Shown piece after piece: positions 18,680-30,574 of a DNA stretch of 64,000 nt. Origin of the DNA: Pararoseomonas sp. SCSIO 73927. Lineage in GTDB: Bacteria; Pseudomonadota; Alphaproteobacteria; Acetobacterales; Acetobacteraceae. The first letter of the stretch is position 1. The number at the start of each line of letters is the position of its first letter. The translations under genes and the position numbers were made by a program. The DNA lies in the NCBI RefSeq assembly GCF_037040815.1, contig NZ_CP146232.1, positions 2,474,501-2,538,500 of the forward strand. Direction: 5' to 3'. The notes beneath the pieces are model-generated. The model was not told the DNA's origin. It did not search any database and was given only the letters and a program-made list of their open reading frames with translations.

Positions 18680-19701
18680 TAGGCGGCTCCTCCGGGGGTG
18701 GGGCGCCGGCGGACCCGCAGGCGCGGCGGGGATGATGGAGCAGGCGGTGCGGCCGGCCTCTCCCGGTCCACGGCCAGGGTCGCGTGCGGCCCCGCGACCT
18801 GCGCCGTGATCTCGTCCAGCAGGGCAAAGCGGCGGGCGGGCTGCGGCGCAGTGGCTTCGGGAGGGGGCGGCGGCCCCTCCGGCAGGCGGCGGAGCGGGGC
18901 GAGGCGCGGTTCCAGGGGCGGCGTCGCCGGAGGGGGCGGGAGAGGCGCAGGGGGCGCCGGCGCGGTTCTGGTTCCCTGCGTCCGAACAAGGGACGGGCGG
19001 ACGGGGCGGACCGGGCGCGCGGCCCGCGCCAGGACCGGCACGTCCCCGTCGGCCCGGAGTGCGGGGGCGGGAAGCGCGGGAGACGGTTCCGGAGCGGGCG
19101 GCGGGGTTGCCGGGAGGGGTGGCGGGGGCGGCGCGCTGGTGACCGGTGCCGCGACTTGGCTCGCCGGCAAGGGCTTGGCGACCTCGCCCGGGGCGTCTCC
19201 TGAGATTTCCCTGGGCGGGGCGCCCGGGCGGAGGGGGCGGGACATGCGGAGCATCGCCCGCGCCGGCACCGGCGCGTGTTCCCGGGGGCGGGGGGCCGGC
19301 AGGACCGGTGCCGGCGCGGGCCGCGTGGCCTGATCCTCGCCCGGTGCCACTTCCTCCGTGGCCGGCGGCGCCTCCGCGGCGACGCGGGCCGGGGTGACGG
19401 GTTCCGGAACCTCGTCCTCGAACTCAGGCAGCGCAGGGGTAGGAGCGGGCGGATCAATCCGGACCGCCGGGTAGTGCAGATAGGGGAAACTGCTCAGGCC
19501 GCAGGCACGCAGGAGGCGGTCGATCGGCTCGTCCACGCGCTGGAGCGCCCCCGCTGCGTTCTGTTCCGGCAAGGATAGGGGCTGTTCCTGCTCGGGGGAA
19601 GTGTGGCCGAGATGTGCTACCATGACGAGTGCAAGAGCCGCGACCACACCAAATGGTCGCCAGCCCCGGCCTTCCAGGCCGATCTTCCCGCCTCGAAACA
19701 A
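18679..19701 (-). CDS. Proline-rich membrane-anchored protein heading the cellulose operon
   Basis: Uncharacterised protein of about 340 residues with extreme Pro, Ala and Arg content. A single hydrophobic segment (FGVVAALALVMVAHLG, about residues 18-33) suggests an inner-membrane anchor. A short conserved-looking patch follows (RACGLSSFPYLHYPAVRIDPP). The centre is low-complexity Pro-rich sequence, and near the C-terminus is a possible short helix, RRFALLDEITAQVAG. The start is uncertain: TTG at 19701 is the only start that includes the whole membrane segment. It overlaps bcsQ by one base. Known cellulose operons carry Pro-rich accessory proteins (BcsO, BcsP, BcsH/CcpAx), so a scaffold or accessory role is inferred, not shown. 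Confidence 0.75.
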   Translation of the reverse strand: MFRGGKIGLEGRGWRPFGVVAALALVMVAHLGHTSPEQEQPLSLPEQNAAGALQRVDEPIDRLLRACGLSSFPYLHYPAVRIDPPAPTPALPEFEDEVPEPVTPARVAAEAPPATEEVAPGEDQATRPAPAPVLPAPRPREHAPVPARAMLRMSRPLRPGAPPREISGDAPGEVAKPLPASQVAAPVTSAPPPPPLPATPPPAPEPSPALPAPALRADGDVPVLARAARPVRPVRPSLVRTQGTRTAPAPPAPLPPPPATPPLEPRLAPLRRLPEGPPPPPEATAPQPARRFALLDEITAQVAGPHATLAVDRERPAAPPAPSSPPRLRVRRRPTPGGAA

Positions 19702-19842
19702 TCGTGCGCGATTAAGTCGAGACTTCTGCGAAAGAAGGGTTTCGTCAGCCGTCGCACTTTGAGAGATTTGGAACGTTCTCGTCCGGCTTTTCGCATGTTA
19801 TGCGCTCTGAACTCCGGAGATGACGTGGGACAGGACTTCAAC

Positions 19843-20084
19843 ATGAACGAGGCCGCGTTGCGGAGGAGCATGGCCGCCGCCATCCGCACCGTCCTCGAGG
19901 AAGGGCTGCGCAAGACGGATGATCCCGTCCACTACCTTCGCTCGGCCGCGGAGGAGGTGCGGCAGCTCGTCGACCTGTTCGAGCAGGAGGGGTCGGCGGG
20001 CCGCACGGACGGCGCGCTGATCCGCTCCATCCTGGCGGACGAGGTGGAGGCCGCCGCCCAGGAGATGATCCGCCGGCTCCATCA

Positions 20085-20088
<4 letters not shown>
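19843..20088 (+). CDS. Small helical protein of unknown function
   Basis: Predicted 81-residue, mostly alpha-helical, charged protein (RSMAAAIRTVLEEGLRKTDD, then YLRSAAEEVRQLVDLFEQEG). The ATG at 19843 is chosen because AGGA lies 7 bases upstream. The frame is open back to 19603, with an ATG at 19795, but that extension reads like noncoding sequence and overlaps the cellulose-operon leader. The gene diverges from the cellulose operon and its stop overlaps the glgP stop by a few bases. No motif or family was recognised. No transmembrane segment or signal peptide is seen. Confidence 0.7.
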
Positions 20089-22568
<2,480 letters not shown>

Positions 22569-22671
22569 CGGCCGTCCTGGTCCGGTGGAAACAACTTAAG
22601 CGTATCAGAACTGATGGGGAGAGGCGAAAAACCTTCCGGAGTTTCGCGCAGCGCGCGAATGTTTGACCGGA

Positions 22672-24111
22672 TTATCTCAACCCAAGGTAAAGGGCGGCGT
22701 AACGGGACGCGGAATGTTCCCAGCCAACCGGTGCGCGCATGGCATTGGCCTGCAAGCCCTTCCAGGCCTCCCGGTCAGCCCAGAGAGCTGCGAGGCGGGC
22801 GAGGGCCCCCTCCAGGGCGGCGGCCGTGGTGGGGGCGAATTGCAGCCCGGTGCCCACGCCCATGGCGAGCGCGGCCTCGTTCGCGTCGATCACCGTGTCC
22901 GCCAGCCCCCCGACTCGGGCGACGACGGGAAGCGCGCCGTAGCGCAGGGCGCAGAGCTGGGTCAGGCCGCAGGGCTCGAATCGGGAGGGGACGAGCAGGG
23001 CGTCGCAACCCGCCTGGATCAGGTGGGCCAGGGCCTCGTCATAGCCGATTCGCACGGCGATTCGGCCGGGATAGGCTGCCGCGGCCGCGCGGAACCCGGC
23101 CTCCAGCGCCGGCTCCCCGGCGCCCAGCACCGTCAGGCGCATGCCGTGCCCGAGCAGGGCGGGCAGGCAGGCCAGGAGGAGGTCCATGCCTTTCTGGCCG
23201 GTGAGGCGGCTGACCACGCCGAGCACGGGGGCGCGCGAATCGTCGTCCAGGCCCATGCGGACGCGCAGGGCTGCCCGGCTGCTCTCCCGGCCTTCGGGCC
23301 GGGCGGCATCGAAGGCGGCGGGCAGGTGGGGATCGGCCGCGGGGTTCCAGGCCTCCTCGTCGATGCCGTTCAGGATGCCGTGCATCGCCCCCGCCCGCGC
23401 CCGGATCAGCCCGTCCAGGCCCATGCCCTCCTCCGGCGTCGCGATCTCGCGCGCGTAGGTGGGGGAGACGGTGGTGATCCGGTCCGAGAGGCGCAGCCCG
23501 GCCTTCAGGGCGCCAATCCCGCCGAAGAATTCCACCCCCTCGATGTCGAAGGCGGCGGGCGGCAGGCGCAGCGCGTTCAGCAGGTAGGCCGGCGCCCAGC
23601 CCTGGAAAGCCAGGTTGTGGACGGTGAAGACCGTGCCGGGCCGCGGGCCGCCGCCGTAGTGCAGGTAGGCCGCGGCCAGCCCGGCCTGCCAGTCATGCGC
23701 GTGCACCACGGCGGGCACCCAGCCCGGCAGGGCGCCGCGCCCGATCGCCGCCGCCGCCCAGGAGAGCGCGGCGAAGCGCTGCGGGTTGTCCGGCCAGTCC
23801 CGCCCCTGCGGATCGGCGTAGGGGCCGCCGGGGCGGTCGAACAGGTGGGGAGAATCGAGAACCAGCAGGTCCAGCCCGGCGTGGCGGGCCGCCAGCAGCC
23901 GGGCCGGGCCGCCGAACAGATCGTCGAAGCCGTGGACGGGCTCCGCCCCGTCCAGCCGGCCCAGCACCGCCGGGTAGCCGGGCAGGAGGGTGCGCATTCC
24001 CACCGATTCGGCCGCCAGGGCCAGGGGCAGCGCGCCGACGACATCGGCCAGGCCGCCCGTCTTGATGAGCGGGTAGCACTCGGAGGCGACGGAGAGGACG
24101 GGGAGCGTCAT
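22672..24111 (-). CDS. glgA: Glycogen synthase (ADP-glucose dependent)
   Basis: 479-residue GT5 enzyme that adds glucose from ADP-glucose to growing glycogen. The N-terminus carries the nucleotide-sugar motif [13 protein letters not shown] (residues 17-29). Further on are [17 protein letters not shown], a catalytic-region stretch [15 protein letters not shown] and the C-terminal [21 protein letters not shown], all standard for GlgA. It lies between a small gene (24173-24448) and glgP, on the same strand, and draws on ADP-glucose from GlgC encoded at the head of the operon. No branching enzyme gene lies in this window. Confidence 0.97.
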   Translation of the reverse strand: MTLPVLSVASECYPLIKTGGLADVVGALPLALAAESVGMRTLLPGYPAVLGRLDGAEPVHGFDDLFGGPARLLAARHAGLDLLVLDSPHLFDRPGGPYADPQGRDWPDNPQRFAALSWAAAAIGRGALPGWVPAVVHAHDWQAGLAAAYLHYGGGPRPGTVFTVHNLAFQGWAPAYLLNALRLPPAAFDIEGVEFFGGIGALKAGLRLSDRITTVSPTYAREIATPEEGMGLDGLIRARAGAMHGILNGIDEEAWNPAADPHLPAAFDAARPEGRESSRAALRVRMGLDDDSRAPVLGVVSRLTGQKGMDLLLACLPALLGHGMRLTVLGAGEPALEAGFRAAAAAYPGRIAVRIGYDEALAHLIQAGCDALLVPSRFEPCGLTQLCALRYGALPVVARVGGLADTVIDANEAALAMGVGTGLQFAPTTAAALEGALARLAALWADREAWKGLQANAMRAPVGWEHSASRYAALYLGLR

Positions 24112-24172
24112 CCCGGGAAGGCCCAGCCCGCCCGCCTTGCCGGCGCGCCTGCCATCGCGCTGACCATCGCCT

Positions 24173-24448
24173 CTACCATCGAACGGGCACGAGGAGTGTC
24201 TCCGTGCCGCCGAGGCGGCGGCGCAGCGTCACCGGCAGGGTCCAGCTGCGCGTGCCCGTGTCGTAGCTCGGCGGGTCCTCGGCCAGGGCGCGGCAGCGCA
24301 GGCGCGCGGCCAGCGCCTCGGCCACCGCGTCCCAGCGATCGGTGCCGCGGGGAACGGGCTGCCGGTGCTCCACGCCGTCGAGGGTGTAGAAGACGAGCCC
24401 CTGCGCCGGCACGGTGCCGGCGGACGGGGCCGTGCTCTCCATCAGCAA
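24173..24448 (-). CDS. Small conserved-looking protein of the glycogen operon
   Basis: Uncharacterised protein of 91 residues. A strong AGGAGG at 24455-24460 sits 6 bases before a TTG at 24448, and 12 bases before an ATG at 24442, so TTG is the better-spaced start. The sequence is soluble with no signal or membrane segment. Near the N-terminus are [18 protein letters not shown] and [19 protein letters not shown], and the C-terminus is beta-like ([26 protein letters not shown] in two strands). It lies 61 bases before glgA and 78 bases after glgC. A role in glycogen metabolism is inferred from position only. Confidence 0.72.
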   Translation of the reverse strand: MLMESTAPSAGTVPAQGLVFYTLDGVEHRQPVPRGTDRWDAVAEALAARLRCRALAEDPPSYDTGTRSWTLPVTLRRRLGGTETLLVPVRW

Positions 24449-24526
24449 GGCAGGCCTCCTCTTCTTCGAAGGAGGCGGAGCCTAAGGAGAGGATCCTAAC
24501 GAACTGATGAAGGGCGGACACCGATC

Positions 24527-25795
24527 TCAGCCCGACAGGGCGTCGATCATGGGCTGGGTGATGAGGCAGATCCCGCCCGCCGATCGCCGGAACCGGCGCG
24601 CGTCCTCCTCCGGGTCCTCGCCCACCACCAGCCCGTCCGGCAGGGCGACGCCGCTGTCCACCACCACGTTCTTCAGCCGCACGTGCCGGCCCACCTGTAC
24701 GCCGGGCAGCAGGACCGCGCCCTCGATGCTGCCGTAGGAACGGACGCGGGTGTTGGGGAAGAGGAGGGAGCGGCCCACGCGGCTGCCGGAGATGATGCAG
24801 CCGCCGGAGACGAGCGAATCCACCGCCATGCCGCGGCGCCCGTCATCGTCCAGCACGAACTTCGCGGGCGGCGTCACCTCCGCGTAGGTCCAGATCGGCC
24901 AGTCGCGGTCGTAGAGGTCGAGGGCGGGGACCACGTCGGTCAGGTCGATGTTCGCCTGCCAGTAGGCGTCCACCGTGCCGACGTCGCGCCAGTAGGCCTC
25001 GGCCTGCTCGCTGCTGCGCACGCAGGAATCCTGGAAGCGGTGCGCCACCGCCGTGCCGCGCGCGACGAGGGCGGGGATGATATCCTTGCCGAAGTCCCGG
25101 TCGGAGCCGGGGGTGGCGGCGTCGCGGCGCAGCTCCTCCGCCAGGAGCCGGGTCTCGAACACGTAGATGCCCATGGAGGCGAGGGCGACATCCGGCTGGC
25201 CGGGGATGGAGGGCGGGTCCTTCGGCTTCTCGAGGAAGGAGACGATGCGGTCCTCCTCGTCCACGTGCATCACGCCGAAGGCGCTGGCCTCCAGGCGCGG
25301 CACCTCGATGCAGGCCACGGTGACGTCGGCGCCGGATTCGCAGTGGCGCTGCAGCATCACCTCGTAGTCCATCTTGTAGACGTGGTCCCCGGCCAGGATG
25401 ACCATGTAGCGGGGGCCGTAGCTCTCGATGATGTCGAGGTTCTGGTACACGGCGTCCGCCGTGCCGGCGTACCATTCCGTCTCCGAGACGCGCTGGCTTG
25501 CCGGCAGGATGTCGAAGCTCTCGTTCCGCTCAGGCCGCAGGAAGTTCCAGCCGCGCTGCATGTGGCGGATCAGGCTGTGCGCCTTGTACTGGGTGGCCAC
25601 GCCGATGCGGCGGATGCCGGAGTTGATGGCGTTGGAGAGCGCGAAGTCGATGATCCGGGACTTCGCGCCGAAGAAGACCGCGGGCTTGGCCCGGCGGTCC
25701 GTCAGCTCCATCAGGCGGGAACCGCGCCCGCCGGCCAGGACATAGGCCATGGCATGGCGCGCCAGGGGCCCGGAATGGACCGGCCTCGATGACAT
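24527..25795 (-). CDS. glgC: Glucose-1-phosphate adenylyltransferase
   Basis: 422-residue ADP-glucose pyrophosphorylase, forming ADP-glucose from ATP and glucose-1-phosphate, the committed step of glycogen synthesis. The nucleotidyltransferase loop [16 protein letters not shown] occurs near residues 17-32, followed by [22 protein letters not shown] split over the substrate pocket, and [12 protein letters not shown]. The C-terminal part contains left-handed helix repeats ([39 protein letters not shown]). It is first in the operon with the small orf, glgA and glgP. Allosteric control by fructose metabolites is usual for the family but cannot be read here. Confidence 0.97.
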   Translation of the reverse strand: MSSRPVHSGPLARHAMAYVLAGGRGSRLMELTDRRAKPAVFFGAKSRIIDFALSNAINSGIRRIGVATQYKAHSLIRHMQRGWNFLRPERNESFDILPASQRVSETEWYAGTADAVYQNLDIIESYGPRYMVILAGDHVYKMDYEVMLQRHCESGADVTVACIEVPRLEASAFGVMHVDEEDRIVSFLEKPKDPPSIPGQPDVALASMGIYVFETRLLAEELRRDAATPGSDRDFGKDIIPALVARGTAVAHRFQDSCVRSSEQAEAYWRDVGTVDAYWQANIDLTDVVPALDLYDRDWPIWTYAEVTPPAKFVLDDDGRRGMAVDSLVSGGCIISGSRVGRSLLFPNTRVRSYGSIEGAVLLPGVQVGRHVRLKNVVVDSGVALPDGLVVGEDPEEDARRFRRSAGGICLITQPMIDALSG

Positions 25796-25921
25796 GCGCT
25801 TCCTGTCCTCCCGTGCGAGTCCCCGGGAATATGGCAGCTTTCGGGCCTCCCGGAACCGGGGTGGGCCGGGATGGCGGACACGGACGCGCGATTCCCGGTG
25901 GCGCGTCGCCCCGAGGGGAAT

Positions 25922-25943
25922 GGCCGGCCCCGGAGGGCCGGCC
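25922..25943. terminator. Perfect GC hairpin after the M20 hydrolase gene
   Basis: A 9-base perfect inverted repeat (GGCCGGCCC / GGGCCGGCC) with a 4-base loop lies 8 bases beyond the stop of the minus-strand hydrolase gene and upstream of glgC. There is no T-run, so this is a terminator-like hairpin by position. Confidence 0.5.
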
Positions 25944-25951
25944 GACGCGCG

Positions 25952-27550
25952 TCAGATGGGCTCGCCCGCGCCGGTGCCGTGGCGCGGGGTGGGAAAGGTC
26001 CACTCCTCGCCGCGGGGGGTGGAGACGTATTCCGGCCAGCGCAGGTCCACCGGCGGGTCGAAGTCGGCCGGCAGTAGGGGGCCGACCCATTCCGTGCCGC
26101 CCACGCCGCCGCCCGTGCGGTCCCGGAACTCGGCCTGGCAGGCCTCCAGGGCGCCGGGCTTCGTCGCCAGGTCCACCATCGTCAGCGCCATGGTCCGGCC
26201 CGCGACGAACATGCCGGGATCGACCGCCGCCGGCAGGCCGCCCAGCGCCAGATAGGCCCAGTTCGGGTAGGCGTAGCCGGCGGAGGGGGCGCGCAGGCGC
26301 GGGCGCGCGGCCAGCAGCCGCACCGTCGGGCAGTGCCAGGAGTACTCCACGTAGTCGTCGGCGCTGAGATGGGTCTGCCAGCCGGCGAGGGTGCGGCGCA
26401 GGCCCTTGTCGTTGTCCTCGGGCGTGGTCAGCGTCGTCACGCTCGGGATGAAGGGGTTCTCCATCGGCTCCAGGCCGAGGTTCTTCTGGATCTCCCGCCC
26501 GAAGGCCAGCGCCTCCTCGGCGTAGGTCGGCGCCCCCACGGCCTGCAGGTTCGCCCAGGTCAGATCCGTCAGCGCTGTGTTGGGCAGGCCCACGCGCGTC
26601 TTCGTCACCCAGCGCACATGGGCCTTGCAGCCCGTCGCCATCGCGGCGGACTTCGCGTTGTTCGCCAGCACGCGCCAGATCTGCTCCTGGATCGCCAGCC
26701 AGGAGGAGCGCCAGGAGTACTGGATCTGGCTGAAGCGCGGCGCGAGGTTGTCCGATGTCGCGCCGCCATCGCCGAGGACGAACTCGTTCAGCGTCCAGGA
26801 GCCGCTGTGCGGGAACATCGCCTCCTTCGTGTACTTCGTCGTCGTGTACATCAGGCACATCGCGTCCAGCGAACCCGGGCAGCGCGCCACGGCATGGGCG
26901 GCCTGGGTGGGCATGAGCGCGGGATCGACCCAGCCCTCCGGATCGTCGCACTCGAAGGTGATCACGGCGCTCCAGTAGGCGCCGAAATGGATGTCGCCCG
27001 TCACCGTGTTGCTGGGCCAGGGATGCCACACCACGGCGGCGTCCAGCCCGTCGAAATAGCCCTTGGCGGCGTGAATGGGCTTCGATCCGCACACCTTCTC
27101 CGCCGGCTCGCCGAAGAGCTTCAGCGTGGCCTTCACCCCGTGCTCCGCGAACGCCGCCTTCGTCGCCAGCATGGCGGTGAGGGAGGCGGTGCCGAGCACC
27201 GAGTGCGGGTCCGTGTGGCCGGCGGCGTAGGGGTGCAGCCCCTCGCGCGGGGCGGGGTAGGGGACGACCTGCTGCGAGTTGCCGGGCACGGCGTCGTACT
27301 CGGAGAAGCCGGCCAGCACCGGCCCGGAGTCGCCCCAGCGCGCGGCGAAGGCGGTCGGCATCTCGCCGGAGCCCTCCTCCACCGTGAAGCCCTCCTCCCG
27401 CAGGATCTCGGCATAGGCGGCCATAGAACGGTACTCGCGCCAGGCGGGCTCCGCGTAGCCCCAGATCCGCTCGTTGAAGGCCGAGAGGCGGGCCTCGTTC
27501 CGCGTGATCCAATCCAGCGCGGATTGGCGGACGGCATCTGGTTCGGTCAT
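25952..27550 (-). CDS. M20-family amidohydrolase/peptidase, AbgB-like with altered metal motif
   Basis: 532-residue protein resembling the M20D branch (AbgB, p-aminobenzoyl-glutamate hydrolase subunit B). Segments include RIWGYAEPAWREYRSM, FSEYDAVPGNSQQ and FECDDPEGWV. The usual metal-binding block GxGCGHNxLG reads here AGHTDPHSVLG, so the metal-ligand Cys is an Asp. The usual PAEE block reads GEPAEKVCGSKP, so the second Glu is a Lys. The remaining fold looks intact, which suggests a distinct subfamily rather than decay. No signal peptide is seen, so it is probably cytoplasmic. The substrate is unknown. It stands alone on the minus strand between glgC and the DUF4189 gene. Confidence 0.85.
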   Translation of the reverse strand: MTEPDAVRQSALDWITRNEARLSAFNERIWGYAEPAWREYRSMAAYAEILREEGFTVEEGSGEMPTAFAARWGDSGPVLAGFSEYDAVPGNSQQVVPYPAPREGLHPYAAGHTDPHSVLGTASLTAMLATKAAFAEHGVKATLKLFGEPAEKVCGSKPIHAAKGYFDGLDAAVVWHPWPSNTVTGDIHFGAYWSAVITFECDDPEGWVDPALMPTQAAHAVARCPGSLDAMCLMYTTTKYTKEAMFPHSGSWTLNEFVLGDGGATSDNLAPRFSQIQYSWRSSWLAIQEQIWRVLANNAKSAAMATGCKAHVRWVTKTRVGLPNTALTDLTWANLQAVGAPTYAEEALAFGREIQKNLGLEPMENPFIPSVTTLTTPEDNDKGLRRTLAGWQTHLSADDYVEYSWHCPTVRLLAARPRLRAPSAGYAYPNWAYLALGGLPAAVDPGMFVAGRTMALTMVDLATKPGALEACQAEFRDRTGGGVGGTEWVGPLLPADFDPPVDLRWPEYVSTPRGEEWTFPTPRHGTGAGEPI

Positions 27551-27644
27551 CGCGGCTTTCCCTGGCGCGCCTGGAAGCGTGGCGCGCCGGGAGCCTAGAG
27601 CGGGATCGGCGGATGCAACATCGCCTGCGGGCCGATTCCCGCGC

Positions 27645-28592
27645 TCAGCCCGCGCAGCGCGCCTCGGTCACCGTGCAGGTCAGGCTCCGGCCGCGCTGGG
27701 CGCAGGCGGAGAGGGCCTGGCGCTCCGCCTCCTCGCGGGTCGCGCCCGTGCCGCTCGTCGCGGCCATCACGGTGTAGGTGCTGGGATGGGAGGTCATCAC
27801 CGCCGCGTTGTTGGAGCGGAGCGCGTGGGCCACGGCCCCGCAGCGGGCGGTGAAGTCCCCGGCCATGCGGCAGTCCGCGCCGGTGCCGCCCTTGCACGCC
27901 CCTTCCGCCTGCCGGTGCGCCGCCACCCGGTCCCCAGCGCCCACCACCAGCCCGAACCCACGGGAGGGCGCGGCGGCGAGATAGACCGCGCCGTAGGAGC
28001 CGCGCCCGCCGCGACCGGCTGGCACGGCGGGGGCGGAGACCGGTGCCGCACCCGGCTCGGCCGCCTGGGCCGCCATGAGGGAGCCGAAGAGGGAGGTGGA
28101 CGCGGCGGGCGCCGCCGGGGCGGGGCGCGTGGCCGGAGAGGCGCCGGAGGGGGTGCCAGAGGGGGTTCCAGAGGAAGGGCCGGATGGGATGGCCGCCACG
28201 GCCGTGCCGCCGGCGCCGGCGCGGCGGCCCCTGGCCGTCTCCCGCCGCCCGGGCTTCTCCTCCGCGGGGCGCGGCGTCTGCACCACCTGCACGGGGGCAC
28301 GGCCCGCGGACGCGCGGCTGTTGTTGGGAAGCTGGGTCCAGGGCGTCTGCGGTGTCGGCATGGCGGTGGTGCCGGAGACGTTCGCCCTGCCCAGCGCCGC
28401 GGAGCGGGCGGCGCAGCGGACGAGGCAGGCCTGGATGATCGTGGTGTTCTGCGCGCGCTCGGCGAAGGGGGCGGCGCACTCGGTGCGGCAGAAGGGGCTG
28501 TCCTGCGCCAGGGCAGTGTACGGGAGGCTTCCCAGCACAACCGCCAGCACCAGGCCCGATGCGTTCCGCAGCACCGCCGACACCCCTTGCAT
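27645..28592 (-). CDS. Secreted DUF4189-domain protein
   Basis: 315-residue exported protein. The ATG at 28592 begins MQGVSAVLRNASGLVLAVVLG, a signal peptide ending LAQ. After a cysteine-containing N-terminal part (FCRTECAAPFAERA), a low-complexity Pro/Ser/Thr linker includes a short SGTP repeat (about residues 130-160). The C-terminal part (about 200-315) matches DUF4189 style: SYGAVYLAAAPSRGFGLVVG, EAERQALSACAQRGRSLTCTV, with several cysteines likely to form disulfides. It diverges from the penicillin-binding protein at 28667. Function unknown; a cell-envelope location is inferred. Confidence 0.82.
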   Translation of the reverse strand: MQGVSAVLRNASGLVLAVVLGSLPYTALAQDSPFCRTECAAPFAERAQNTTIIQACLVRCAARSAALGRANVSGTTAMPTPQTPWTQLPNNSRASAGRAPVQVVQTPRPAEEKPGRRETARGRRAGAGGTAVAAIPSGPSSGTPSGTPSGASPATRPAPAAPAASTSLFGSLMAAQAAEPGAAPVSAPAVPAGRGGRGSYGAVYLAAAPSRGFGLVVGAGDRVAAHRQAEGACKGGTGADCRMAGDFTARCGAVAHALRSNNAAVMTSHPSTYTVMAATSGTGATREEAERQALSACAQRGRSLTCTVTEARCAG

Positions 28593-28666
28593 CCCCCATT
28601 CCCCGGCACGGACCAGCAGCGGGCGTGAGTGCAGGCGGCCCGGGTTCGTGCTAAGCGTCGTCTGCC

Positions 28667-30574
28667 ATGCCGAGGGCTTCGACCGCAACCATTCCGAGCA
28701 GCCCGCCGGCGCGGCCCGCCCATGCGGCGAAAAGGGCGGCAAAAGAGGCGGCGAGAGAGGCCCCGAAACGGGGCGGGGAGCCGCCCGCGAAGGTGGTGCC
28801 TGCGGGGGCGGGCACGGCGCGGACCCGGCGGCGCCTGGCCGGGCGCCTCCTCGGCTGGGCGGTGGTGGCCGCCATCTGGGGCGGCCTCGCCCTCGGCGTC
28901 CTGCTGCTCGTCTTCGCCTGGGACCTGCCCCGGCCGGAGGAGGCGCTGGAGACGACGCGCCGCCCTTCCGTGACGCTGGAGGCCGCCGATGGGCGCCTGC
29001 TCTCCACCAGCGGCGACCTCTACGGAGAGACGGTGCGGCTGCGGGACGTGCCCGTGCACCTGCCCACGGCCCTGCTGGCAATCGAGGACCGGCGCTTCCG
29101 CGAGCATTTCGGCCTGGATCCCATCGGGCTGATCCGCGCCGCCTGGGTGAACCTCACCAGCGGCCGGGTGGCGCAGGGCGGATCGACGCTGACGCAGCAG
29201 CTGGCGAAGAACCTCTTCCTCACCCCCGAGCGCTCCTTCCGCCGCAAGGTGCAGGAGGCCATGCTGGCCCTGTGGCTGGAGAGCCGCTTCACGAAGGACC
29301 AGCTGCTGGAGATCTATCTCAACCGCGTCTATCTCGGCGGCGGCGCCTACGGGGTGGATGCGGCGGCGCGGCTCTATTTCGGCGTGCCGGCCCGGCGGCT
29401 GGCGGTCTGGCAGTCCGCGGTGCTGGTGGGGCTGCCCAAGGCGCCCTCCCGCTACAACCCGCGCGCCAATCCCCGGGCGGCGGCGGATCGCGGGGCGGAG
29501 GTGCTGCGCGCCATGGCCGCGACCGGCGCCCTGACGGAGGCGCAGGCGAATGCGGAGGCGGAGCGCATCGCCTTCCCCCCGCGCCCCTCCCGCGATGCCG
29601 GCTGGTTCGCCGACTGGATCAACGACGACCTGGCGGCCCGCTTCCCCGGCTCGGCCGACCTCACGCTCCGCACCACGCTGGACCTTCGCGTGCAGGCCCT
29701 GGTGGAGGCGCGGCTGGAGGCGCTCCTCGCCGGGCAAGGGGCTGCCGCGGATGTGGGGCAGGGGGCCGTGGTGGTGATGGAGGCCGCCACCGGCAGGGTG
29801 CGCGCCATGGCGGGCGGGCGGGACTACCGCCGGAGCAGCTTCAACCGCGCCGTCTCCGCCCGGCGGCAGCCGGGTTCCGTCTTCAAGCCCTTCGTCTACC
29901 TCGCGGCGCTGGAGCAAGGGCTCTCCCCCGATTCCACCGTCTCCGACGGCCCGATCACCCTCGGCCGCTGGTCCCCCGGCAACGGGAGCTGGCGCTCGCG
30001 CGGCGACCTGCCGCTGGAGGAGGCGCTGGCCCACAGCGTCAACACCTCCGCCGTGCGGGTGCTGGTGCGGGGCGGCGGGCCGAGGGAGGCGGCGGCGGTC
30101 GCCCGGCGCCTGGGGCTGACCGGGCCCTTCCCGAACGACGCCACGGTCGCCCTCGGCACCGGGGAGGCGAGCCTGCTGGAGCTGACCGCCGCCTACGCCG
30201 CCATCGCCAATGGCGGAATGCGCGTGGTGCCGAACGGCATCGCCGCCGCCCGGGCGGAGCGCCGGGCGCTGCCGATCGGCGAGCCCCCGCCGATCCGGGT
30301 GCTGCAGGCCGATGATGCGGGGGCGATGCGGCGCATGATGGAGGCCGTGGTCAACCGCGGCTCCGGCCGCGCCGCCGCCGTGCCGGGCCGCAACGTGGCG
30401 GGCAAGACGGGCACGACGCAGGATTTCCGGGACGCCTGGTTCGTCGGCTTCTCGGGGGGGACGGTGATCGGCGTCTGGCTCGGCAACGACGACGCGACGC
30501 CCATGGACGACGTGCGCGGCGGCACCCTGCCGGCCCGCCTCTTCCACGAGATCCTGGAGGGAATGCCACGATGA
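28667..30574 (+). CDS. Bifunctional transglycosylase/transpeptidase (class A PBP)
   Basis: 635-residue penicillin-binding protein that polymerises lipid II and cross-links peptidoglycan. After a basic cytoplasmic tail comes one membrane segment (about residues 60-85). The GT51 domain follows, with catalytic EDRRFREHFGLD near residue 140 and GGSTLTQQLAKNLF near 170. The transpeptidase has the serine motif PGSVFKPF (about 400), SVN (about 456) and KTGTT (about 578). Length is nearer PbpC/short PBP1A forms. The next gene overlaps by ATGA. Which class A PBP it corresponds to cannot be fixed from sequence alone. Confidence 0.93.
   Translation: MPRASTATIPSSPPARPAHAAKRAAKEAAREAPKRGGEPPAKVVPAGAGTARTRRRLAGRLLGWAVVAAIWGGLALGVLLLVFAWDLPRPEEALETTRRPSVTLEAADGRLLSTSGDLYGETVRLRDVPVHLPTALLAIEDRRFREHFGLDPIGLIRAAWVNLTSGRVAQGGSTLTQQLAKNLFLTPERSFRRKVQEAMLALWLESRFTKDQLLEIYLNRVYLGGGAYGVDAAARLYFGVPARRLAVWQSAVLVGLPKAPSRYNPRANPRAAADRGAEVLRAMAATGALTEAQANAEAERIAFPPRPSRDAGWFADWINDDLAARFPGSADLTLRTTLDLRVQALVEARLEALLAGQGAAADVGQGAVVVMEAATGRVRAMAGGRDYRRSSFNRAVSARRQPGSVFKPFVYLAALEQGLSPDSTVSDGPITLGRWSPGNGSWRSRGDLPLEEALAHSVNTSAVRVLVRGGGPREAAAVARRLGLTGPFPNDATVALGTGEASLLELTAAYAAIANGGMRVVPNGIAAARAERRALPIGEPPPIRVLQADDAGAMRRMMEAVVNRGSGRAAAVPGRNVAGKTGTTQDFRDAWFVGFSGGTVIGVWLGNDDATPMDDVRGGTLPARLFHEILEGMPR

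Noticed and set aside
17865..19457. Apparent N-terminal extension of the bcsAB frame by about 530 residues
   Set aside because: This stretch overlaps bcsQ and the proline-rich gene and is Arg/Pro-rich noise; the real start is the ATG at 17864 overlapping the bcsQ stop.
19764..19800. EcfG-type stress promoter candidate (GGAAC) upstream of the small gene
   Set aside because: The -35-like GGAAC has no matching -10 (CGTT) at the right spacing.
19603..19842. Extension of the small helical gene upstream to 19603
   Set aside because: The sequence overlaps the divergent cellulose-operon leader and does not look like a folded protein; the ribosome site is at 19832-19835.
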